Shown: positions 54,025 through 62,177 of the stretch, piece by piece
How the letters are laid out: the number at the start of each line of letters is the position of its first letter
Position numbering within the stretch: position 1 is the first letter of the stretch
NCBI GenBank assembly: GCA_028280885.1
Contig: JANQKY010000073.1
Span: forward strand, 1-64,000
DNA from: Tepidamorphus sp.
GTDB taxonomy: Bacteria; Pseudomonadota; Alphaproteobacteria; Rhizobiales; Tepidamorphaceae
Direction of reading: 5' to 3'
Length of the DNA: 64,000 nt
Made by a program: the position numbers and the translations under genes
The notes under the pieces: generated by a model
What the model saw: only the letters and a program-made list of their open reading frames with translations
Database searches by the model: none
What the model was told of the DNA's origin: nothing

Positions 54025-55038
54025 ATGACCGATCCCGCCCGTGATATCGCAACGCTGCCCGGCGGACTGTCGGTGGCCGAGGCCGTCGAGCGGCTGCGCG
54101 CGGGCGACCGGGCGATGCTGGCCCGGGCCATCACGCTGGTCGAATCGCGTAAACCCGAGCACCGGCGGCTGGCCGCCGCCCTCCTGCAGGCGCTGCTGCC
54201 GCTCACCGGCAAGGCCTGGCGTATCGGCATCACCGGCGTGCCCGGCGTCGGCAAGTCGACGACGATCGACCAGCTTGGCATCAACCTGACCGGCGCCGGC
54301 CACAAGGTGGCGGTGCTGGCGGTCGATCCGTCCTCGTCGCGCAGCGGCGGCTCGATCCTCGGCGACAAGACGCGCATGGCCCGGCTGGCCGTCGATCCGG
54401 ACGCCTTCATCCGCCCCTCGCCGAGCGCCGGTACGCTTGGCGGCGTCGCCGCCCGCACCCGCGAGACCATGCTGGTCTGCGAGGCGGCCGGCTTCGACGT
54501 CGTGATCGTCGAGACGGTCGGCACCGGCCAGTCGGAAACGGCGGTCGCCGACATGGTCGACGTCTTCGTGGTGCTGGCGCTGCCGGGCGCGGGCGATGAA
54601 TTGCAGGGCATCAAGAAGGGCATTCTCGAGATCGCCGACATCATCGCCGTCAACAAGGCCGATGGCGACAATGCCGGCCGCGCGCGCATCGCCGCCGGTG
54701 AATATCTCGCCGCGATGCGCATCCTGACCCCGCAAAGCCGCGACTGGACCCCGCCGGTGCTGGCCGTCTCGGGGCTTGCCAATATCGGCCTCGACGATCT
54801 GTGGGCCCGGATTGGCGAGCATCGCGAGGCGATGCGCGGCAGCGGCGCCTTCGCGGCGCGCCGCTCCGCCCAGCAGGTCAAGTGGATGTGGGCGATGCTG
54901 GAGGAGCGGCTGCTCGGGCGGTTGCGCGCCGACCGGGCGATTTCGGAGCGCCTCGATGCGCTCGAGACCCAGGTCCGCGCCGGCGCACTCGCCCCGACGG
55001 CAGCGGTCGAGGAGATCGCCCCGCTGCTGGGGGTGTGA
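54025..55038 (+). CDS. meaB: methylmalonyl-CoA mutase-associated GTPase (MeaB/ArgK)
   Basis: 337 residues. The P-loop GITGVPGVGKST is near 68-79, switch regions SSSRSGGSILGDKTRM and VETVGTGQSE are present, and the G4 motif is VNKAD. MeaB gates adenosylcobalamin loading and protects methylmalonyl-CoA mutase from inactivation. It is separated from mutAB by about 6.5 kb of unrelated genes on both strands, so it must be expressed independently. Start ATG 54025 after GACACGCCG has a weak ribosome site; coupling to the lipoprotein gene is possible. Confidence 0.94.
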   Translation: MTDPARDIATLPGGLSVAEAVERLRAGDRAMLARAITLVESRKPEHRRLAAALLQALLPLTGKAWRIGITGVPGVGKSTTIDQLGINLTGAGHKVAVLAVDPSSSRSGGSILGDKTRMARLAVDPDAFIRPSPSAGTLGGVAARTRETMLVCEAAGFDVVIVETVGTGQSETAVADMVDVFVVLALPGAGDELQGIKKGILEIADIIAVNKADGDNAGRARIAAGEYLAAMRILTPQSRDWTPPVLAVSGLANIGLDDLWARIGEHREAMRGSGAFAARRSAQQVKWMWAMLEERLLGRLRADRAISERLDALETQVRAGALAPTAAVEEIAPLLGV

Positions 55039-55044
55039 GGCCGA

Positions 55045-55671
55045 ATGCCAAGACCCCGCATCCTCGCTACCGGCTTTTCCGCCTTTCCCGGCGCCCGGCG
55101 CAATCCCACCGAGATGTTGATCGGCGGCCTCGACATCCGCTGCCTGGCGCGGCGCCTCGATATCGATCTCGCGACAACGATCCTGCCGACGGAATACCGC
55201 GCCGTCGACGACCTGCTGCCGCGCCTATGGGCCGATATCCGGCCCGATGCGGTTGTGCATTTCGGGTTGCATGGCCGGGCCGGGCGGGTGCGCGTCGAAG
55301 AGCGCGCGGCGAACTACATCCGGACAACGCCGGACGCGGCGGGCAGGCGGCCGGACCGGATCGCCATCGAGCCGGGCGGTCCGCTCTATCGAAGCGCGAG
55401 GATTCCGGTAACGCGACTGGTCACCGCCCTCAAGCGCGATCGCCTCGCGGCGACCGCCTCAAACGACGCCGGTGGCTATCTGTGCAACTACGCGCTCTAT
55501 CGCTCGCTCGAACGGGCAGGGCCGGGCGCGATCGTCGGCTTCGTCCACGTGCCCTGGCCGGCGGAGGAACGCGCGCCGAATGCGCCGGCCCGCAGGCCGT
55601 CATTGGCTGACCTTGCGGTCGCGGTGGAGTGCACCCTCCGCACGGCCGCGATGGCCGTACGGAACGGGTAA
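55045..55671 (+). CDS. pyroglutamyl-peptidase I (C15)
   Basis: 208 residues, normal for the family. It removes N-terminal pyroglutamate from peptides in the cytoplasm. The catalytic Cys147 lies in NDAGGYLCNYALYRSL, the catalytic His168 in GFVHVPW, and the Glu in VEERAAN near 85. The N-terminus ILATGFSAFPGARRNPTE matches. It lies six bases after meaB, but with no functional link. Confidence 0.9.
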   Translation: MPRPRILATGFSAFPGARRNPTEMLIGGLDIRCLARRLDIDLATTILPTEYRAVDDLLPRLWADIRPDAVVHFGLHGRAGRVRVEERAANYIRTTPDAAGRRPDRIAIEPGGPLYRSARIPVTRLVTALKRDRLAATASNDAGGYLCNYALYRSLERAGPGAIVGFVHVPWPAEERAPNAPARRPSLADLAVAVECTLRTAAMAVRNG

Positions 55672-55722
55672 CGGGCCGGCCCGAACAGGCCAGCCGCCAG
55701 CCGGACGAGCTGCTAGCCCGTC

Positions 55723-56940
55723 TCAGAAGAATGCCTGCAGGCCGGTCTGGGCGCGGCCGAGGATCAGCGCATGGACGTCATGCGTGCCTTCATAGGTGTT
55801 GACCGTTTCCAGGTTCGCCATGTGACGCATGACGTGGAACTCGTCGGCGATGCCGTTGCCGCCATGCATGTCGCGCGACAGCCGGGCGATGTCGAGCGCC
55901 TTGCCGCAATTGTTGCGCTTGACGATCGAGATCATCTCCGGCGCCATCCGGCCCTCGTCCATCAGGCGGCCGACGCGCAGCGCGCCCTGCAGGCCGAGCG
56001 TGATTTCCGTCTGCATGTCGGCGAGCTTCTTCTGGATGAGCTGGGTCTGGGCGAGCGGCCGGCCGAACTGCTTGCGGTCGAGCGTGTATTGCCGGGCGGC
56101 GTGCCAGCAGAATTCGGCAGCGCCCAGCGAGCCCCAGGAAATGCCGTAGCGGGCCCGGTTGAGGCAGCCGAACGGGCCCTTCAGGCCCGACACGTTCGGC
56201 AGCAGGTTCTCTTCGGGCACCTCGACGCCGTCCATGACGATCTCGCCGGTGGTCGAGGCGCGCAAGGACAGCTTGCCCTCGATCTTCGGCGTCGACAGGC
56301 CGGCCATGCCGCGCTCCAGGATGAAGCCACGGATCTTGTTGTCATGGGCCTCCGACTTCGCCCAGACCACCATCACATCGGCAAAGGGAGAGTTGGAGAT
56401 CCACATCTTCGCGCCGGTCAGCCTGTAGCCGCCGTCGATCTTCTCGGCCCGCGTCACCATGCCGCCGGGATCGGAGCCGTGGTCGGGCTCGGTCAGGCCG
56501 AAGCAGCCGACCCATTCGCCCGAGGCGAGCTTGGGCAGATACTTCTTGCGCTGATTCTCGTCGCCATAGGCATAGATCGGATACATCACCAGCGAGGCCT
56601 GCACGCTCATCATCGAGCGATAGCCGGAATCGACCCGCTCGATCTCGCGGGCGACCAGGCCATAGGACACGTAGTTCGCGCCGACGCCGCCATACTCCTC
56701 GGGGATCGTCACGCCGAGCAGGCCGAGTTCACCCATTTCGGCGAAGATCGACGTATCGGCGATCTCGTTGCGATAGGCCTCCAGCACCCGCGGCATCAGC
56801 TTGTCCTGGGCATAGGCCTCGGCCGTGTCGCGGATCATCCGCTCGTCTTCATTCAACTGATCGTCGAGCAGAAACGGGTCGTCCCAGACGAAGGCGGCAT
56901 AGCCGCCGGAGGCTGGCTGTTCGGAAGAGGCAATGGACAT
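55723..56940 (-). CDS. gcdH: glutaryl-CoA dehydrogenase
   Basis: 405 residues, full length. This FAD enzyme of lysine, tryptophan and aromatic catabolism converts glutaryl-CoA to crotonyl-CoA and CO2. The C-terminal [20 protein letters not shown] carries the catalytic base (Glu384), matching the eukaryotic/proteobacterial GCDH group, and [15 protein letters not shown] lines the active site. GGGATAACGCG lies before the ATG. A good sigma-70 promoter is found about 200 bases upstream. It is isolated from other pathway genes here. Confidence 0.93.
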   Translation of the reverse strand: MSIASSEQPASGGYAAFVWDDPFLLDDQLNEDERMIRDTAEAYAQDKLMPRVLEAYRNEIADTSIFAEMGELGLLGVTIPEEYGGVGANYVSYGLVAREIERVDSGYRSMMSVQASLVMYPIYAYGDENQRKKYLPKLASGEWVGCFGLTEPDHGSDPGGMVTRAEKIDGGYRLTGAKMWISNSPFADVMVVWAKSEAHDNKIRGFILERGMAGLSTPKIEGKLSLRASTTGEIVMDGVEVPEENLLPNVSGLKGPFGCLNRARYGISWGSLGAAEFCWHAARQYTLDRKQFGRPLAQTQLIQKKLADMQTEITLGLQGALRVGRLMDEGRMAPEMISIVKRNNCGKALDIARLSRDMHGGNGIADEFHVMRHMANLETVNTYEGTHDVHALILGRAQTGLQAFF

Positions 56941-57147
56941 CGCGTTATCCCTGGGCTGGATCCTCGGATCGTGACTTCACGCTCTGGCGGACTTTCTAGC
57001 CCACCGCGGCGCTGTTGGCGAGACGGCCGGAGGCGCCGATCGTCTCAGGCATCCCACAGACCTGGGCCCAGATTTGGGTACAGATCTGGCGCCTGAACAC
57101 GGGTTCGACCAGTCCGGCCACCCGCCAGAAGCTTTAAGTTTAAAATA

Positions 57148-57176
57148 AGTATAGGGCCCGCGACTCGGTTTGTCAC
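57148..57176 (-). promoter_or_regulatory. sigma-70 promoter for gcdH
   Basis: On the minus strand: -35 GTGACA (57176-57171), 17-base spacer, -10 TATACT (57153-57148), in an AT-rich patch. The leader to gcdH would be about 200 bases. It lies within the 330-base gap 56941-57270; the rest shows no further element. Confidence 0.65.
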
Positions 57177-57270
57177 GCGCTTCGTGACGTGCGATGTCGG
57201 CCTGGGTGTATCCCATCCGGAACCGTGTCGGGGCAGGGGGCTCCATGCGGCGGGACGGGCGAGGGAGGGA

Positions 57271-58386
57271 TCACGGCCGGTTCGACGCGCCGCCGACATC
57301 TTCCGGCGCGATCGCCACCGTCTTGATGACCGCATGGCAGGCAAGGCCGGGGGCGAGCCCCATCGCCTCGGCCGAGCGCCGGGTGATGCGCGCGAGGATC
57401 GCACCGGCCGGCGTCCTGAGCGACACGATCGTTCCGGGGCCATCGCCGAAGCGGATCGTCTCGACCGTTCCCGGCAGGATGTTGAGCGCCGACAGGCCGT
57501 CCGGTTCGCCGCGCGACAGGAGGACGTCCTGTGCGGCGATGCGGATGCGGATGCGCCGGCCCGGCGGGTGGGCGTTCCTTGGCAAGAACAGCGGAATGCC
57601 GCCGGCATCGAGTTCGGTAAGCCCGTCCTCGTGATGGCGCTTAACCGTCGCGGTCAACACGGCGCCGGCGGCGCGAACACCGGCCGGCGTCACCATCGGA
57701 TCGCCCAGCACGTCGGCCGCCGGGCCCTGCCGGACGACCTTGCCGTCCGAAAGCGCGATCACCGTGGTCGCCAGCCGCGCCACCTCGGCGGCGGTGTGGC
57801 TGACATAGAGGATCGGGATCTCGGTCTCGTCGCGCAGGCGCTCGAAATAGGGCAGGATCTCCGCCTTGCGGGCCTCATCGAGCGAGGACAGCGGCTCGTC
57901 GGCAAGCAGCAGGCCGGGGCCGGCCAAAAGCGCCCGGCCGATCGCCACCCGCTGCTTCTCGCCGCCCGACAGCATGCCCGGCCGCCGCGTTAGCAAATGG
58001 GAGAGCCCCAGCATGTCGACGACCTGGTCGAAATCCGGCCGCCCCGTAGGCTTTGGTGCGACACGATGCTTGGGCGCGAACCAGCGTCCGTAGCGCAGGT
58101 TCTGGCTGACGCTCATGTGCGGAAACAGCCGGCCTTCCTGGAACACATAGCCGATCCGCCGTTTGTGGGCGGGAAGGCAAACGCCGCGTTCGGTATCGAG
58201 CAGCACGCGCTCGCCGATCGAAATCCGGCCGCCCTGCGGCTTCAACAGGCCGGCGACCGCGTTGATGATCGTCGTCTTGCCGGAGCCGGACCGGCCGAAC
58301 AGCACGGTGACGCCCGGCGGGGCGTCGAAGGCGGCGTCAAGGGCGAAACCGCCGAAATCATGCGCCAGTCTGACGGTAAGGTTCAT
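57271..58386 (-). CDS. modC: molybdate ABC transporter ATP-binding protein
   Basis: 371 residues. Walker A is GRSGSGKT (31-38), the signature LSGGEKQR (139-146) and the Walker B region LLLADEP, followed by a C-terminal TOBE/Mop domain (about 290-355, SALNILPGTVETIRFGDGPG) that binds oxyanion and regulates uptake. The ATG overlaps the modB stop (ATGA). It completes the modA-modB-modC order transcribed leftward; a modE regulator is not seen. Confidence 0.94.
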   Translation of the reverse strand: MNLTVRLAHDFGGFALDAAFDAPPGVTVLFGRSGSGKTTIINAVAGLLKPQGGRISIGERVLLDTERGVCLPAHKRRIGYVFQEGRLFPHMSVSQNLRYGRWFAPKHRVAPKPTGRPDFDQVVDMLGLSHLLTRRPGMLSGGEKQRVAIGRALLAGPGLLLADEPLSSLDEARKAEILPYFERLRDETEIPILYVSHTAAEVARLATTVIALSDGKVVRQGPAADVLGDPMVTPAGVRAAGAVLTATVKRHHEDGLTELDAGGIPLFLPRNAHPPGRRIRIRIAAQDVLLSRGEPDGLSALNILPGTVETIRFGDGPGTIVSLRTPAGAILARITRRSAEAMGLAPGLACHAVIKTVAIAPEDVGGASNRP

Positions 58387-59075
58387 GCGCCCGCCACCCG
58401 TCTGGCGATCCGCCGCGAGACGGTCTCGGAGAGAAACAGCGCCCCTGTCGCGACGATGATCGAGATGATGACCAGGGTCACCGCCGAGGAGCCGCCGCCG
58501 GGCACCTGCAGGAAGGCGTAGATCGCGGTCGGGATCGTCTGCGTCTGGCCTGGAATGTTGGAAACGAAGGTGATGGTGGCGCCGAACTCGCCCATCGCCT
58601 TGGCAAACGCCAGGAGCGCGCCGGCGATGACGCCCGGCAGGATCAGCGGCAGGGTGATCGTCACGAAGACCCATGGCGCCGGGGCGCCGAGCGTCGCGCC
58701 GGCCTGTTCGAGCTTCGGATCGACCGCCTCGATCGACAGCCGGATCGCCCGCACCATCAGCGGAAAGGCCATCACGCCGGCGGCCAGCGCCGCGCCGGTC
58801 CAGCGGAAGGCGAAGACGATGCCGATCTCTTCCAACAGGCTGCCGACCGGCCCGCGCGTGCCGAAGGTGATCAGCAGGAGATAGCCGGTGACGACCGGCG
58901 GCAACACCAGCGGCAGGTGGACCAGCACGTTCAGCGCCTGCTTGCCCGGAAAGGACCAGCGGGCGAGCGCATAGGCGGTCAGGATCCCGAGCGGCAGGCT
59001 GCACACCGTCGCCCAGACCGACACGCGCAGCGACAGCGCAACCGCGCTCCATTCCTCGGGGCTCAGCCAGTCCAT
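58383..59075 (-). CDS. modB: molybdate ABC transporter permease
   Basis: 230 residues from ATG 59075 (a TTG at 59081 would add two). Hydrophobic segments and the permease loop ATLGAPAPWVFVTITLPLILPG are typical, and LPLGILTAYALARWSFPGK is a ModB-like N-terminal region. It forms the inner-membrane channel with ModC and ModA. It lies nine bases after modA. Confidence 0.93.
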   Translation of the reverse strand: MDWLSPEEWSAVALSLRVSVWATVCSLPLGILTAYALARWSFPGKQALNVLVHLPLVLPPVVTGYLLLITFGTRGPVGSLLEEIGIVFAFRWTGAALAAGVMAFPLMVRAIRLSIEAVDPKLEQAGATLGAPAPWVFVTITLPLILPGVIAGALLAFAKAMGEFGATITFVSNIPGQTQTIPTAIYAFLQVPGGGSSAVTLVIISIIVATGALFLSETVSRRIARRVAGA

Positions 59076-59084
59076 GGGCAAAGT

Positions 59085-59891
59085 CTATCCCGGATCGCGA
59101 AAGCCGTGCCGCGCAAAAATCGCCCGCGCCGCCGGTTCGCGCAAAAAGGCCAGGAAACGCGCCGTCTCGGGCCTCGCTACATCCTTGACGGCGGCGGCGG
59201 GATAGACGATCGGCGGATGGGAACCCGCCGGAAACGTGCCGACCACCGACACGCCGTCCTCCGCGCCGGCATCGGTGGCATAGACGATACCGAGCGGCGC
59301 GGCGCCGGTCGCGACCAGCGCCAGCGCCGTGCGGACATTGTCGGTCTGCGCGATCTTCGCCGACACCGCGTCCCACTGCCCGAGCGACTTGAGCGCTGCC
59401 TTGCCATAGATCCCCGCCGGCACCGCATCGACCAGCGCCATCGCCAGCCTGTCGTCGCCGATCAGCGCGTCGAGCGCCGGATCGCCGCTCAGGTCGATGG
59501 CCGGAGCCTCCGCTCCGCTCGCGATCATCACCAGCGTGTTGCCGGCAAGGTCGAACCGGCTGTCGGCGTCGATCAGCCCGTCCTGTTCCAAAAGGTCCAT
59601 CCAGTCGGGATTGGCGGAGATGAAGATATCGGCCGGCGCGCCATGCCGGATCTGCCGGGCGAGGACGGAGGACCCGGCAAAGGACATCACGATCCCGGTG
59701 CCGGTCTGCCGCTCATATGTTTCGCCGATCTCGTCGAGCGCGTTCTTCAGGCTCGCCGCGGCGAACACGGTGAGGGAATCGGCCCGCGCCGGCAGCGCGC
59801 CGAAGGTCATGGCCGTCGCGACGGCAAGGGCGAAGGCCGCGGCGAGGCGGTTGCGGCGTTTGCGATGCGGCACGTCCTGGGTCTCCGGCAC
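59085..59891 (-). CDS. modA: molybdate-binding periplasmic protein
   Basis: 268 residues. The signal peptide contains AFALAVATAMTFGALPARA. The mature protein begins DSLTVFAAASLKNALDEIG, the canonical ModA start, and has FAGSSVLARQI and ADIFISANPDWM oxyanion-site segments. It captures molybdate (possibly tungstate) for ModBC. It is first in the unit; no ModE box or molybdenum-cofactor riboswitch was found in the upstream 203 bases. Confidence 0.94.
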   Translation of the reverse strand: MPETQDVPHRKRRNRLAAAFALAVATAMTFGALPARADSLTVFAAASLKNALDEIGETYERQTGTGIVMSFAGSSVLARQIRHGAPADIFISANPDWMDLLEQDGLIDADSRFDLAGNTLVMIASGAEAPAIDLSGDPALDALIGDDRLAMALVDAVPAGIYGKAALKSLGQWDAVSAKIAQTDNVRTALALVATGAAPLGIVYATDAGAEDGVSVVGTFPAGSHPPIVYPAAAVKDVARPETARFLAFLREPAARAIFARHGFRDPG

Positions 59892-60094
59892 GGTAGGGTC
59901 GGCGCGGCGGACTATCGCAAACCGCCGATAGACGGCGCAAGCATTGTCGCCCGGTCGACTGGCCGGGCCGGTCCGGGCATCGCCGGGATTTCAAACAATG
60001 GAATTTTCGCTACACTTTGCCCCGGACGTTCGGGCTCCCGCGTGTTTGGATGCGCCCGTTGATAGTGTCGAGCAAGATTGCAGGAGCAGACCGG

Positions 60095-61111
60095 ATGAGA
60101 TTGCCGGTATTACGCATAGCCGCGCTGATGGCCTCGTTTGTGGCCCCGGGCGCCGCCCAGGCGGGCACGCTGCAGGATGTTGTAGCGCGCGACGAATTGA
60201 ACTGTGGTGTCAGCATCGGCCTCAAGGGCTTTTCCTACCAGCATCCGGAGGGGCATTGGAGCGGTCTGGATGTCGACGTCTGCCGCGCCGTGGCCGCGGC
60301 CGTTCTCGGTGATCCGGACAAGGTCGCCTATACGCCGCTGACACCGAAAGAGCGGTTCACCACCCTGCAATCGGGTGATGTCGATCTACTGTCGCGCAAC
60401 ACCACCTGGACGCTCCTGCGCGACGCCGCCCTTGAACTGAATTTCGCCGGCGTCACCTTCTACGACGGCCAGGGCTTCATGGTGCGCGAGGATCTCGGGC
60501 TGACGAGTGCGCTGGAACTGGATGGCGCCACCATCTGCGTACCGATCGGCACGACGACGGAACTCAACCTGCACGACTACTTCAAGGCGCATCGCATGGA
60601 ATTGCGGGCGCTGCGCAAGGAGAACACGCCCGACGTCGCCGAAGCCTACGAGCGTGGCGATTGCGATGCGATGACCAGTGACCGCTCCGGCCTGGCCTCG
60701 TTCCGCAGTCAGTTCGAAGATCCCGGCGCCCACATTCTGCTGCCGGAGGTGATCTCCAAGGAACCGTTAGGCCCGGTCGTGCGGCATGGTGACGATCAAT
60801 GGTTCGATATTGTCAAATGGACCATATACCTGCTGCTCCAGGGCGAGGAATCCGGCGTGACATCCGAAAATGTCGACGAGATGCGCGCGTCCGATGATCC
60901 CACCGTTCAACGCATGCTGGGTGTTTCAGGTGATTTGGGCCGACAACTGGGCCTGCCGGACGATTGGGGCTATCAGGTTCTCAAACAGATCGGCAATTAT
61001 GGCGAGATCTACGACCGGTCCGTCGGCCCCCAGACGCCGGTCAATCTCCCGCGCGGTCTCAATGCGCTATGGATCGACGGGGGATTGATGTATCCGATGC
61101 CGATCAGATAG
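60095..61111 (+). CDS. amino-acid ABC transporter binding protein (AapJ-like), solitary
   Basis: 338 residues from ATG 60095 behind CAGGAGCAGACCGG. The signal peptide ends at about residue 24 (FVAPGAAQAG). The mature protein matches the general L-amino acid binding proteins: LQDVVARDELNCGVSIGLKG, GFSYQHPEGHWSGLDVDVCR, then NTTWTLLRDAALELNF, and LPDDWGYQVLKQIGNYGEIY near the end. No permease or ATPase gene is adjacent, so it must share a transporter or serve as a sensor. Confidence 0.9.
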   Translation: MRLPVLRIAALMASFVAPGAAQAGTLQDVVARDELNCGVSIGLKGFSYQHPEGHWSGLDVDVCRAVAAAVLGDPDKVAYTPLTPKERFTTLQSGDVDLLSRNTTWTLLRDAALELNFAGVTFYDGQGFMVREDLGLTSALELDGATICVPIGTTTELNLHDYFKAHRMELRALRKENTPDVAEAYERGDCDAMTSDRSGLASFRSQFEDPGAHILLPEVISKEPLGPVVRHGDDQWFDIVKWTIYLLLQGEESGVTSENVDEMRASDDPTVQRMLGVSGDLGRQLGLPDDWGYQVLKQIGNYGEIYDRSVGPQTPVNLPRGLNALWIDGGLMYPMPIR

Positions 61112-61207
61112 GCTTTGCCCCTTCCGGCCGACTGCTTCAGCACCAATCGGCGTTGGATATCCGGCAGACCGGCGCGGCTGGTCCCATTCGGCGTGGGGGC
61201 GTGGTCC

Positions 61208-62161
61208 ATGGTGCGGAGCGATGTGACCCGGCCGCAGCGCACGGCGCTTGGTATCGGGCTGATCCTCGGGTCCGTCCTGCTGATGGCTTTCTCCGACGCG
61301 GTCGTCAAGCGCGTCAGCGCCGATCTGACGGTCTGGCAGGTCTTCGCGGTGCGCTCGGCCTTCGCCATTCCGGTGATCTGTCTTCTCATGAGGTCGGCGC
61401 GGATCGGCCTGCGGATGCGCGCGCCGGGCTGGGCGATCCTGCGCAGCGTCCTGCTCGTCCTCACCTGGCTTGCCTTCTACGCTTCGCTGCCGGTGCTCGA
61501 TCTGTCGGTCGCAGCCGTTGCCGTCTACACCAATCCGATCATCACGGCGCTTCTGTCGGCGCTGTTGATCGGCGAGCCCGTCACCGCGCGGCGCTGGGTG
61601 GGCGTCTTTCTGGGATTTCTCGGCGTCGTGGTGATCCTCAGGCCGGGCAGTGACGCGTTTTCCTGGTTCGTGCTGCTGCCGCTGCTTGCCGCGGTCCTGT
61701 ATTCGCTCGCCATGGTGATCACCCGCGTCAAGTGCCAGGAGGAGGCGCCGCTGGGGCTTGCGTTGGTCCTGAACCTGGCCTTCGCCATAACCGGCCTTGT
61801 CGCCGCCGCGCTGCTTGCCGCAATCGACCTGCCCACGGGCCTGGCAGCCGCGCATCCGTTCCTGTTCGCCGACAGGGGCATGTTCGGACTGGAGGGGATG
61901 GGTTTGCGGGACTTTGCCGTCATGGCCGGGCTTGCGGCCCTGTCGATTGTCTATTTCGTCGGGGTCGCGCGCGCCTATCAGGTCGCCGAACCCTCCCTCG
62001 TCGCCGTCTTCGACTATGCCTATCTGATCTCGGCCGCGTTCTGGGGCTTCGTCTTCTTCGCCGAGCGGCCGGATGCGCTGACGGTGGCCGGCATGGTGCT
62101 GATCACGGCCGCCGGCCTCACGGTCGCAAGCCGCCGGCCGCGACGACGCGCGCGCCGGTGA
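61208..62161 (+). CDS. DMT superfamily (EamA) transporter
   Basis: 317 residues with about ten membrane segments forming two EamA repeats. The first repeat ends near AVYTNPIITALLSALLIGEP, the second near VFDYAYLISAAFWGFVFFAE. Such proteins usually export metabolites or amino acids. Start ATG 61208 after GTGGGGGCGTGGTCC; a longer frame upstream is unlikely to be translated. Confidence 0.87.
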   Translation: MVRSDVTRPQRTALGIGLILGSVLLMAFSDAVVKRVSADLTVWQVFAVRSAFAIPVICLLMRSARIGLRMRAPGWAILRSVLLVLTWLAFYASLPVLDLSVAAVAVYTNPIITALLSALLIGEPVTARRWVGVFLGFLGVVVILRPGSDAFSWFVLLPLLAAVLYSLAMVITRVKCQEEAPLGLALVLNLAFAITGLVAAALLAAIDLPTGLAAAHPFLFADRGMFGLEGMGLRDFAVMAGLAALSIVYFVGVARAYQVAEPSLVAVFDYAYLISAAFWGFVFFAERPDALTVAGMVLITAAGLTVASRRPRRRARR

Positions 62162-62177
62162 CGGAGGTCAGTCGGGC

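Noticed and set aside
52101..55136. About 1,000-codon frame on the minus strand
   Set aside because: It runs antisense to four recognised or exported-protein genes, with Ser/Arg/Pro-rich nonsense composition.
57010..57120. Possible tRNA or small RNA before gcdH
   Set aside because: No cloverleaf arms or CCA-adjacent acceptor pairing could be found; only a promoter-like AT-rich patch is supported.
58387..59376. Upstream extension of the modC frame
   Set aside because: It overlaps modB in another frame; the coupled start at 58386 is standard.
59892..60094. ModE box or molybdenum-cofactor riboswitch upstream of modA
   Set aside because: No ModE-like TAACGTTA palindrome or riboswitch-like conserved fold was recognised.
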